Shown: positions 1 to 6,750 of the stretch, one piece after another | Position numbering within the stretch: the stretch's first letter is position 1 | Layout: each line of letters starts with the position of its first letter | Assembly: GCA_037380725.1 (NCBI GenBank) | Contig: JARRRL010000019.1 | Coordinates: 1 to 17,922, forward strand | Source of the DNA: JARRRL01 sp037380725 | GTDB taxonomy: Bacteria > Pseudomonadota > Gammaproteobacteria > Pseudomonadales > JANQJO01 | Direction of reading: 5' to 3' | Length of the DNA stretch: 17,922 bases | Translations under genes and position numbers: made by a program | The notes under the pieces: model-generated | The model's database searches: none | Seen by the model: the letters and a program-made list of their open reading frames with translations, nothing else | Told to the model about the DNA's origin: nothing

Positions 1-40
1 TTTTGATAGATAAATACATAAACCCGTGCAACAGTGAATG

Positions 41-2326
41 CTATTCATCATCCGCCGATGGGTCCGCGGCTTCCGGCGATCGACTGCCCACCCCCGTTTC
101 CAGATTGTCCGCCAACAACCAGCGCCGTAATTTACTGTCCAGCTCCTCCAAAGTAACCGGTTTGAGCATCACATCATCCATGCCAACCGCCAAACAGCGA
201 GTTTCTTCGCCATCGGCTGTATCGGCGTTCATGCCAATAATAGGCACATGCTCAGCGCCACCGCTTTCCATCTCACGAATGGCAGACGTCGCCGCATACC
301 CATCCATAACCGGCATATGACAATCCATAATCACCAAATCAAAGCGCTGCTCCTGTAAAGCGCGAACCGCTTCATCACCGTTGTCAACCACCTTAACTCG
401 ATGCCCCAAGCGATTGAGCATCCCGGAAGCCACCATTTGATTCACTTTATCGTCTTCAACCACCAGCACACTGAATGACTGATGACAAGAAGGATGACAA
501 TCCGCATCGGCACGATCCACGGAATGCGTCAACACGCGGGTGCGCGGTTCCACACCATACAATTGACTCAAGGCTTTATAAAACTGCCGTCTTTGCAATG
601 GTTTTGTCACCAATACCACATTTTCTGAACGCGTCACGGTTGCTTTCACCGCAGGAATACTGCGTTGCTCTAAGGTGGTTAATAGAATTTGCCGCGTCCG
701 GCCCAATACGGGATCTTCCGATACGATTTTAACCAACTTCAGAATACCCGTGTATTGATGACCAAAATTCGCAATCAACAGCTGGTATTCTCGGGACTGG
801 CGCGCGTATTCTCGTAAGCGCTGTAAGGCCTTGTCATACCCTTCATTTAAACTGTTACTCTCAATGCCCCACGAGTCCAATTCTTGCTTGATGCTTTGAC
901 TCAAGCCCGGTGGCGCACCAACAATTAAAGCGCGTTGCCCTAAAAACGCTTTGATGGCCGGCATAGTCGCCACTTGCTGCGTCGACAGCATCAATTGGCA
1001 CGTAAACCAAAAGGTGCTGCCTTTGTCCACTTCACTGATTAATCCGATTTGCCCATGCATGGCTTCAACCAAGCCTTTACTGATCGCCAATCCCAAGCCC
1101 GTCCCACCGTGTTTACGCGTTGTGGACGCATCCGCTTTGTGAAACGCGCGAAACAACTCATCTTGCTTCTGCGCCGAGATACCCACACCCTGATCAATGA
1201 CTTGAATACGCAACAAACCATCCTCAGCGCTCAGACGCGTCATGTGTACGGTCACAATGACTTCGCCTTCATCACTGAATTTAATCGCATTTGAAACCAA
1301 ATTATTGAGTATTTGACCAATGCGATGCGCATCCCCACGCACCCGAACGGGCACATCTCGATCATAGACCGCACTGAGTTCAATCCCTTTTTCGTAGGCC
1401 ACCGGTCCCAATAATTCTAAGGTATCTTCAACACAACGCCGCAAATTAAACACCGAAGAAACCAAGGCAATGGTGCCCGAAGCAATACGCGAAAAATCCA
1501 AAATGTCATCAACCAGCGTTAACATCGCGTTGCCCGCATGCTGAGCCACCGACACCATTTCTTTCTGACTCTCGTCCAACCCGGAGTGTTTCAATAAATT
1601 TAATAAACCCAGCACACTGTTCATCGGGGTTCGAATTTCGTGTGTTAAATCGGACAATAAACCAATACGCCCTTCACCCACGCGTTCAAGTTTACGATCA
1701 AGCGTTTCCAAATCCTTGCTTTTTTCTAAAGATAAAAATTGATGATACAAGGACTGCCAATGGGCGTCGTACGAGCACTTAATGATGCGCAATATGTACG
1801 CAATGATTGGCAAAAAGGAAAAGGCTGCCACCCACCCATGCACGCCGCCGGTCAGTAAAAACCCCAACACCAAGGGCCCCATCAAAATAACCGTCGTCGC
1901 CTCATTCACGCGCCGATACGGGCGCCAAATCTCAACGGATACCAATACCGTTCCGAGTGTAAAAACCAGGAAAAACCACCCATACGCGTTGTCGTGCAAT
2001 AAAAACAAGGCCACAAAACAAAACAATGAATAACACGCCGCGTGCAACAGATGAACCAACACAAACGTATGCCGCCAACGCGTGGGCGCTGCACCGTAGG
2101 CGTGATCAAATCGTATAACGCGAACCGTGCGCCAAATCGATGGCGCCACCAGTAAAATACCCAGGGTAATGGTGACGCCCGGCTTTAAGGTGGCTAAGGT
2201 ACCCCACCAACAGACCAGCACATAAACCATCACATGCGCGAATGAGACAAGCGTCGAACGCGTCGCCGCATTTCGATCAATGCCACGAAGTAGTTTACGA
2301 TCCTTTTTGAGCTTATCCAGATCCAT
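41..2326 (-). CDS. Membrane hybrid sensor histidine kinase with pseudo-receiver and receiver domains
   Basis: About 761 residues. Six hydrophobic segments fill residues ~25-185, with no periplasmic sensor domain of any size, so the signal is probably sensed in or at the membrane. A coiled linker leads to a HisKA domain with the H-box HEIRTP (phospho-acceptor His ~229), then an HATPase domain with the N-box (NNLVSNAIKFS, ~341-351), DQGVG and GGTGLGLAI. Next comes a receiver-like fold (~465-591) in which the phospho-Asp position reads Asn (IANFG), then a C-terminal receiver (~619-737) with the acidic pair, phospho-Asp ~668 (VIMDCHMP) and Lys ~722. Autophosphorylation and phosphorelay follow from the family. 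The layout resembles RpfC/BarA-type hybrids, but no Hpt domain is present, so a separate phosphotransfer protein is expected. The ATG at 2326 is preferred over a TTG 54 bases upstream, because the extension is encoded by a tandem repeat. No clear Shine-Dalgarno. Signal and partner regulator unknown. Confidence 0.93.
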   Translation of the reverse strand: MDLDKLKKDRKLLRGIDRNAATRSTLVSFAHVMVYVLVCWWGTLATLKPGVTITLGILLVAPSIWRTVRVIRFDHAYGAAPTRWRHTFVLVHLLHAACYSLFCFVALFLLHDNAYGWFFLVFTLGTVLVSVEIWRPYRRVNEATTVILMGPLVLGFLLTGGVHGWVAAFSFLPIIAYILRIIKCSYDAHWQSLYHQFLSLEKSKDLETLDRKLERVGEGRIGLLSDLTHEIRTPMNSVLGLLNLLKHSGLDESQKEMVSVAQHAGNAMLTLVDDILDFSRIASGTIALVSSVFNLRRCVEDTLELLGPVAYEKGIELSAVYDRDVPVRVRGDAHRIGQILNNLVSNAIKFSDEGEVIVTVHMTRLSAEDGLLRIQVIDQGVGISAQKQDELFRAFHKADASTTRKHGGTGLGLAISKGLVEAMHGQIGLISEVDKGSTFWFTCQLMLSTQQVATMPAIKAFLGQRALIVGAPPGLSQSIKQELDSWGIESNSLNEGYDKALQRLREYARQSREYQLLIANFGHQYTGILKLVKIVSEDPVLGRTRQILLTTLEQRSIPAVKATVTRSENVVLVTKPLQRRQFYKALSQLYGVEPRTRVLTHSVDRADADCHPSCHQSFSVLVVEDDKVNQMVASGMLNRLGHRVKVVDNGDEAVRALQEQRFDLVIMDCHMPVMDGYAATSAIREMESGGAEHVPIIGMNADTADGEETRCLAVGMDDVMLKPVTLEELDSKLRRWLLADNLETGVGSRSPEAADPSADDE

Positions 2327-2347
2327 GTCGGCAGTACAACAACGTCC

Positions 2348-2399
2348 AACGCAATGATAACGCGTAATGGTAACGCGCAATGATAATGCGCTAATGGTG
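2348..2399. repeat. Four 13-bp repeats (two 26-bp A-B units) upstream of the kinase
   Basis: Four consecutive 13-base units occupy 2348-2360, 2361-2373, 2374-2386 and 2387-2399. Units 1 and 3 share gcaatgataa; units 2 and 4 share taatggt, so the real period is 26. The array starts 22 bases upstream of the kinase ATG and probably lies in its leader or promoter. It would be translated only if the upstream TTG were the start. Role unknown: it may be a run of regulator sites or a replication-slippage product. Confidence 0.75.
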
Positions 2400-2548
2400 T
2401 CTTAAAGATTTAACTAACAAATGATCACTTCTTTTTACTGTAGACCAAAAATGAAAAATAATCCGGATTTTTACCGTTCACACACCATATCCATGAATCG
2501 TTCGATACAAAACCCATCATTTTGATATCAACTCACCGCATGGCTCGC

Positions 2549-2577
2549 TTGTTTTAGAAAGTTAAGTCACGTATTCT
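2549..2577 (+). promoter_or_regulatory. Candidate sigma-70 promoter for the acyl-CoA dehydrogenase gene
   Basis: TTGTTT (2549-2554) and TATTCT (2572-2577) are 17 bases apart. Transcription would start near 2584, leaving a leader of about 78 bases. The match is weak (four of six at -10) and found by eye only. Confidence 0.3.
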
Positions 2578-2661
2578 GTTAGTTGAGTTCTTTTCGTCAC
2601 TTGCAGCACGCCACAGTTTTGTCGGTAGTGCTTGTTGTGTTGCTTCGTTAACAGAGGTCCT

Positions 2662-3813
2662 ATGTGGCAATCCATTCTTACTGTAAACCAGAATGAAGAC
2701 GACACCTTACGTTTATTGCAAGAAAGTGTTGACCGTTTTTCACAACGTGTAATCGCGCCACTGGCAGATACCCTCGATCGAAGCAATACGTTTCCAAACG
2801 AACTATGGCAAGAACTGGGACGATTGGGGCTACTGGGACTCACAGTTCCAGAAGCCTATGGCGGGGCGAATTTGGGTTACGTCGCGCACTGCCTGGTCAT
2901 GGAATCCATCAGCCGCGCCAGCGCTTCAGTGGCTTTAAGCTACGGTGCCCACTCAAATTTGTGTGTGAATCAAATTGCCTTAAATGGCACCGAGGAACAA
3001 AAACAGCAGTTCTTACCCGCGCTCGTACGAGGTGAAAAAATCGGTGCGCTGGCGGTACCGGTCGGACCGGGGAATATCGACATGCAGATCCAGTTCCTGC
3101 TCGATTTCCAGTCGACGGTCTTCTGCTCGACCGCCAATGGCCCAGATGCCCACACAATTGTGGTCTACGCCAAAACCGAACCAGAACGAGCTGCGCGCGG
3201 CATTACCGCTTTCATTGTTGAAAGCACATTTAAGGGTTTCAGCGCTTCACCCAAACTCGATAAACTCGGTATGCGCGGCTCCAACACCTGCGAGTTGGTG
3301 TTTGAAGACTGCCTCGTCCCCCACACCCACGTACTGGGTACGGAAAACGAAGGCATTTCGGTACTCATGAGCGGCTTGGATTATGAACGCGTTGTGCTGT
3401 CCGCCGGGCCAACTGGCATTATGCTATCTTGTCTCGACACCGTACTACCTTATATTCACGAGCGTGAGCAGTTTGGTCAAGCCATTGGCGAATTCCAATT
3501 GATTCAAGGCAAAATTGCGGATATGTACACCGAAACCAATGCCGCTCGCGCGTTGCTGTACCAAACCGCTCAGGCCTGCGATCAGAAGCGCATCACACGC
3601 CACGATGCAGCCAGCGTCATCCTATTTTGCGCAGAACGCGCCACTCGACTCGCACTCGACACCATTCAAGTATTGGGTGGCAACGGTTACACCAACGATT
3701 ACCCAGCTGGTCGCTTATTGCGTGATGCCAAACTGTATGAAATTGGTGCTGGCACATCGGAAATCCGTCGCATGCTCATCGGTCGTGAATTATTCAAACA
3801 CTCCGCCCGCTGA
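2662..3813 (+). CDS. Isovaleryl-CoA dehydrogenase-like acyl-CoA dehydrogenase with an aberrant internal segment
   Basis: 383 residues against about 390 for the family. FAD-dependent alpha,beta-dehydrogenation of a short branched acyl-CoA (leucine breakdown) is the family reaction. The N-terminal domain (ISRASASVALSYGAHSNLCV), the middle (KLDKLGMRGSNTCELVFEDC) and the C-terminus (QVLGGNGY, YEIGAGTSEIRR) all read as isovaleryl-CoA dehydrogenase. The family's unusual catalytic Glu, in the LDxERxVL motif, is present at ~242. Residues ~132-157 do not fit: the expected flavin-contacting MSEPxAGSD and WIT(N/S)G stretch is replaced by unrelated sequence about seven residues shorter, in frame. The enzyme may therefore be inactive. 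The start is ATG 2662 with AGAGG at 2653-2657; a TTG at 2632 is less likely. No leucine-degradation neighbours are visible, and the gene converges on the GST-like gene with a 12-base gap. Confidence 0.85.
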   Translation: MWQSILTVNQNEDDTLRLLQESVDRFSQRVIAPLADTLDRSNTFPNELWQELGRLGLLGLTVPEAYGGANLGYVAHCLVMESISRASASVALSYGAHSNLCVNQIALNGTEEQKQQFLPALVRGEKIGALAVPVGPGNIDMQIQFLLDFQSTVFCSTANGPDAHTIVVYAKTEPERAARGITAFIVESTFKGFSASPKLDKLGMRGSNTCELVFEDCLVPHTHVLGTENEGISVLMSGLDYERVVLSAGPTGIMLSCLDTVLPYIHEREQFGQAIGEFQLIQGKIADMYTETNAARALLYQTAQACDQKRITRHDAASVILFCAERATRLALDTIQVLGGNGYTNDYPAGRLLRDAKLYEIGAGTSEIRRMLIGRELFKHSAR

Positions 3814-3825
3814 GCGCCGCGCCAC

Positions 3826-4446
3826 TTACTGCGGATAGCGCGCCAGCACGCGATGATAGGCGGGTCGGGCCGCCATCTCCTCCACCCAGCGCGTAATATT
3901 CGGATACGCCGCCACGGACACACTCACTTCACTCAAGAAAGAAAAATACGGGAAACCGAAGGTATCAGCAATACTCAAGCTGTCTCCTGTGATGAAGGCA
4001 TGATCGGACAGTTGATTGTCCAACACCGGTAATACATCTTTCAAAAATCGCTGCGCCTCCTCGAGAGCCGCCGCATCACTTTCCTGTTTAAAAAAGCGTG
4101 GACGCACGATTTCCTGCCAATAAAACACCTGCATCCAACGACCAATATGATGCGACAACATGTCCATCCATTGGTCGATTTTAGCTCTCGCCATAATGTC
4201 ACCGGCATACAGTGAAACGTCGTTTTTCAGCGCAAGATAACGACATATAGCACCACTTTCACACAAAAACTGACCATCGTCTTCCAAAGATGGCATTTTT
4301 CCCAATGGATGCCGTTGCAAATTTTCCGGCGTTTTCAATTCCTGTTTCAAGGGGTCCAACAGAACCAATTCATATGCTTGCCCCACTTCCTCTGCGGTCA
4401 ACAAGACTTTGGTCAAGTTAAACGTAGGAAAACCAAAAATTTTCAT
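3826..4446 (-). CDS. Glutathione S-transferase family protein
   Basis: 206 residues, the normal length of a cytosolic GST. The N-terminal thioredoxin-like domain (~1-75) carries the glutathione-binding pattern: a cis-Pro in GKMPSL (~52) and the Glu-Ser pair in CESGAICRYLA (~63-64). The helical domain (~85-200) has the N-capping box-like SIADTFGF (~158-165). The usual catalytic Ser, Cys or Tyr near the N-terminus is not obvious; Thr8, Asn10 and Thr12 in PTFNLTK are candidates, so conjugating activity is uncertain. GGGGGAG lies about 11 bases before the ATG. Its 3' end faces the acyl-CoA dehydrogenase stop with 12 bases between them. Substrate unknown; detoxification or redox repair are the family roles. 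Confidence 0.9.
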   Translation of the reverse strand: MKIFGFPTFNLTKVLLTAEEVGQAYELVLLDPLKQELKTPENLQRHPLGKMPSLEDDGQFLCESGAICRYLALKNDVSLYAGDIMARAKIDQWMDMLSHHIGRWMQVFYWQEIVRPRFFKQESDAAALEEAQRFLKDVLPVLDNQLSDHAFITGDSLSIADTFGFPYFSFLSEVSVSVAAYPNITRWVEEMAARPAYHRVLARYPQ

Positions 4447-4554
4447 GATGCAAACATCTCCCCCAACAGAATCAGTTACATATTGATCTATTCATAAACT
4501 TCTTTCCACAAACTTCCACACAACCTTTCCTTTCCCTTTCAATAGATAGCCCTA

Positions 4555-4590
4555 TTGACAAGGGCATTGATTCCTGACAGAATGCGCGCC
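4555..4590 (+). promoter_or_regulatory. Stable-RNA promoter for tRNA-Met with GC-rich discriminator
   Basis: A perfect -35 TTGACA (4555-4560), a 17-base spacer and CAGAAT (4578-4583) are followed at once by GCGCGCC (4584-4590). A GC-rich discriminator after the -10 box is the known hallmark of rRNA and tRNA promoters under stringent (ppGpp/DksA) control. Transcription should start near 4590, leaving a leader of about 110 bases to the tRNA. Confidence 0.75.
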
Positions 4591-4626
4591 TCTCACAGAA
4601 GTGAAGTAGAAGCAAGTGTAAAATGA

Positions 4627-4700
4627 AGTACTTTATAAGTACTATAAAGTACTAGAAATATTGGAAGTATTAGAAGTTTTGGAAACAATAGAAGTTTTGG
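4627..4700. repeat. Repeat-rich tRNA leader: AGTACT x3 and a 12-bp direct repeat
   Basis: The palindromic hexamer AGTACT occurs at 4627-4632, 4638-4643 and 4648-4653, at 11- and 10-base spacing, about one helical turn. A direct repeat TAGAAGTTTTGG lies at 4671-4682 and 4689-4700, the second copy one base short of the mature tRNA 5' end. All of this sits between the predicted promoter and the tRNA, so it would be removed during 5' processing. Confidence 0.7.
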
Positions 4701-4701
4701 C

Positions 4702-4778
4702 GGCAACGTAGCTCAGCTGGTTAGAGCACGGCATTCATAATGCTGGGGTCGGTGGTTCGAGTCCACCCGTTGCTACCA
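4702..4778 (+). tRNA. tRNA-Met (CAU), elongator type
   Basis: A complete 77-base cloverleaf with encoded CCA. Acceptor GGCAACG (4702-4708) pairs with CGTTGCT (4768-4774) with a G-U first pair. The D stem is GCTC/GAGC, the anticodon stem CGGCA/TGCTG, the loop TTCATAA with anticodon CAT at 4736-4738. The variable loop is GGGTC and the T stem GGTGG/CCACC with loop TTCGAGT. The closeness to enteric elongator tRNA-Met (GGCuACGUAGCUCAGUUGGUUAGAGCA, UCAUAAUG, GGGUC) and the absence of the initiator's three G-C anticodon-stem pairs argue against initiator tRNA. tRNA-Ile2, also CAU, is less likely for the same reason. Confidence 0.96.
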
Positions 4779-4786
4779 CTGTTCCG

Positions 4787-4832
4787 ATCTACTCTTGTTC
4801 TTATCTACTCTTGCTGTTATCTCTTTCTCTTT
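4787..4832. repeat. Pyrimidine-rich 16-bp repeats after the tRNA
   Basis: ATCTACTCTTG occurs at 4787-4797 and 4803-4813 (period 16), with a degenerate third copy from 4819. The strand is strongly pyrimidine-biased. No convincing hairpin terminator was found between the tRNA and the convergent glycosyltransferase gene. Confidence 0.55.
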
Positions 4833-4923
4833 GCTGCACGACTACCGCTTGTCCCTCGCTCCTGCTTAATATTTACACTGCCTTCGATCTACCTTCAATC
4901 AAAAGCTACCATCATACCGTCAC

Positions 4924-6330
4924 TCAAAATGCATTACGGTTAACAAATCCGCGCCAGAGCGTCATAACGATGATGCGCAGGTCAAACGCCAATGACCAAT
5001 TTTCAATGTAAAACAGATCGTATTCGACACGCTTTTGCATTTTATCCAAGGTGTCTGTTTCACCACGAAGCCCATTCACTTGCGCCCAACCAGTAATACC
5101 CGGTTTCACTTTGTGGCGCTTCATGTACGACTCGACCAGCTCCTTGTATTTTTCATTGTGAGCCAGCGCGTGTGGACGCGGTCCCACAATCGACATCTTG
5201 CCTTGAATCACATTAAAAAACTGCGGTAGCTCATCCAAACTCGTGCGACGCAAAAAACGCCCAAATGGCGTAATGCGATCGTCCTCTCTGCGCGCTTGAG
5301 TGATAATGCCTTTCGGTTCCTGGTGTATTTTCATTGATCTAAATTTATACACATTAATACGGCGCCCATCCATACCATGCCGATACTGCTTAAAGATGAT
5401 CGGCCCCGGAGAGCTGAGTTTCACACCAACCGCGATCAAGGCTAACAAGGGCACGATCACGACAAATATGATCAAACCCAAAATACGATCTTCCAGGTTT
5501 TTCACAAAACGATTCAGCCCGTCCAAGGGTGAGCAACTCAAATCCAGCACATTCAAACCAGCCACTTCTGTCGCCTTGTGATTCAACAGTCGATAACCCG
5601 ATAAGTCAGGAAAATAGCGAATATTTGTGGTGCTGTGGCGTAATTCAAACAACACATCATTGATGCGCTGCTCCTCTCTTAAAGGCAAACAAATCCACAC
5701 TTCGTGCACACTGTCTTTACTCACGGCTTCGCTCAAATTGGAGACATCCTGAATCCGTGGGAACATCAGAGCACATTTTTGATCGTCTCCAACAATCAAT
5801 ATCTTATGCAGGATCATACCTAACCAAGGGCTTTCACAGATACGCTGATACGCTTTTTCAATCGAACACGGCGAACCCACAATAATCACCCGCTTGTGGT
5901 TGTACCCTAAAGCGCGGATTCGACTCAAGGTGAAATAAACAACTCCTCGAAACGCTGTACTGCCCAGCAACGCGGTCACAAACCAAAAACCGAACCACAA
6001 TCGAGAATAATTCCCCGCCTGGTGTGACACGACCAGCAAACCCATCAATATGGACCAGGAACACACATAACTCGCCAGTAGACAACCAATGAGGTGTATT
6101 TTACGGCGTCCCCGCCAAGATCGATAAACACTGAAACCGGCGCTGCATAGCATCACAAGCAATGCCCCAATGACCATGACAGCCTGAAATGGCAGCGGAA
6201 TATCAATATGTTCAAATCGAATCCAGTATGCCACCACAGCAGCAACAAAGACCCAACACACATCAAAGATACGCGCCAAGGACCCAGCAACCAGGTCCAA
6301 AACCCCCCACCCCTGCCTGCTACCGTCCAT
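4924..6330 (-). CDS. Undecaprenyl-phosphate glycosyl-1-phosphate transferase (WcaJ-like, exopolysaccharide priming)
   Basis: 468 residues, the usual size of WcaJ-type polyisoprenyl-phosphate hexose-1-phosphate transferases. Four N-terminal membrane segments (~20-38, 48-65, 80-102, 112-130) lead to a cytoplasmic nucleotide-binding-like domain (VIIVGSP, ~148-154). A membrane segment (~283-303) precedes the catalytic domain. The catalytic domain has KLSSPGPIIFKQ, YKFRSM, the Asp-Glu dyad in RRTSLDELPQ (~361-370), MSIVGPRPH and KPGITGWAQVNGLRGET. The family moves a sugar-1-phosphate, usually glucose or galactose, from UDP-sugar to undecaprenyl phosphate, the first step of exopolysaccharide or capsule synthesis. 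The sugar cannot be read from sequence. The start is ATG 6330 behind a strong AAGGGGGAG; a GTG 24 bases upstream is less likely. No other polysaccharide gene is beside it. Confidence 0.95.
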   Translation of the reverse strand: MDGSRQGWGVLDLVAGSLARIFDVCWVFVAAVVAYWIRFEHIDIPLPFQAVMVIGALLVMLCSAGFSVYRSWRGRRKIHLIGCLLASYVCSWSILMGLLVVSHQAGNYSRLWFGFWFVTALLGSTAFRGVVYFTLSRIRALGYNHKRVIIVGSPCSIEKAYQRICESPWLGMILHKILIVGDDQKCALMFPRIQDVSNLSEAVSKDSVHEVWICLPLREEQRINDVLFELRHSTTNIRYFPDLSGYRLLNHKATEVAGLNVLDLSCSPLDGLNRFVKNLEDRILGLIIFVVIVPLLALIAVGVKLSSPGPIIFKQYRHGMDGRRINVYKFRSMKIHQEPKGIITQARREDDRITPFGRFLRRTSLDELPQFFNVIQGKMSIVGPRPHALAHNEKYKELVESYMKRHKVKPGITGWAQVNGLRGETDTLDKMQKRVEYDLFYIENWSLAFDLRIIVMTLWRGFVNRNAF

Positions 6331-6750
6331 GGCTCCCCCTTCTGCAAGCAACACAACAGACGATCACTGTTTACTCCTAATTTTTACGTCATCAGTTAGT
6401 CGTTATTCATTTTATGACGCGGTTCGATCACGGGATACAAACACCCCCAGTGTTACTGCGCATTCACGTGATCCGCGTATTTAAATTCGTCCAATCTAAA
6501 CCCAAGCAACCCAAAACCCAAGCACTCTTAACAAGCACGATTAACAAACACGCTTAAAAAGAACGCACGTTTTTGATTTCTGAAACCGTTTTTGATTTCT
6601 GAAACCGTTTTTGATTTCCAAAACCGTTTTTGATTTCCGCAACAAGGGATGACCAGCGCAAGCATAATAGCCCAACGCGTGTAAGTTTGCACTCACACTC
6701 CTCAGTTGTAAGACTATTTTTTTATCACAAGTCATCTTTTGTGCTTAAGA
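6331..6750. other. 420-base intergenic region, promoter side of the glycosyltransferase
   Basis: No credible gene. It must hold the promoter of the glycosyltransferase and the 3' end of the chemoreceptor transcript. Visible structure: the 19-bp tandem repeat listed separately; short A/C-rich repeats on + (AACCCAAGCA and TTAACAA(G/A)CACG, each twice, ~6500-6552); and a perfect 8-bp palindrome TCACGTGA at 6464-6471. No strong -35/-10 pair was found. Confidence 0.6.
6568..6643. repeat. Four tandem copies of a 19-bp repeat
   Basis: Copies at 6568-6586, 6587-6605, 6606-6624 and 6625-6643. The first two are identical (cgtttttgatttctgaaac); the third and fourth differ only in the last six bases. 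On the minus strand each copy contains ATCAAAAACG. The array is 238-313 bases upstream of the glycosyltransferase ATG and about 107 bases past the chemoreceptor stop. Confidence 0.85.

Larger units (their letters stand above)
2327..2661. other. Divergent intergenic region between kinase and acyl-CoA dehydrogenase
   Basis: 335 bases separate two divergent start codons, so promoters for both genes should lie here. Besides the 13-bp repeats and the weak + strand promoter listed separately, it is AT-rich and holds no credible gene. No RNA fold, riboswitch or clear palindromic operator was recognised. Confidence 0.6.

Noticed and set aside
2327..2380. Upstream TTG start for the hybrid kinase
   Set aside because: The added residues are encoded by the 13-bp repeat array, TTG is a rare start, and the ATG at 2326 gives a normal N-terminus.
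3055..3132. Compensating frameshifts or a local inversion explaining the dehydrogenase patch
   Set aside because: Reading the other forward frames and the reverse complement by eye gives no MSEP, GSD-VSM or WITNG motif; at most a chance SD dipeptide.
4702..4778. tRNA-Met as an integration site of a mobile element
   Set aside because: No integrase nearby and no duplicate of the tRNA 3' end was found in the window.
4900..4945. Hairpin ACCGT/ACGGT at the glycosyltransferase 3' end
   Set aside because: Only 5 bp with a 15-base loop overlapping the stop codon, and no U-run.
6568..6643. Possible CRISPR array
   Set aside because: Units are 19 bases and directly head to tail with no unique spacers; no cas genes.
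6541..6735. 64-codon open frame on - running through the 19-bp repeats
   Set aside because: The reading frame is not kept by the 19-base period, there is no ribosome site, and the product is low-complexity.
6700..6750. Rho-independent terminator after the chemoreceptor gene
   Set aside because: A 5-bp stem CACAA/TTGTG exists, but on the transcript strand it is followed by A residues, not U.
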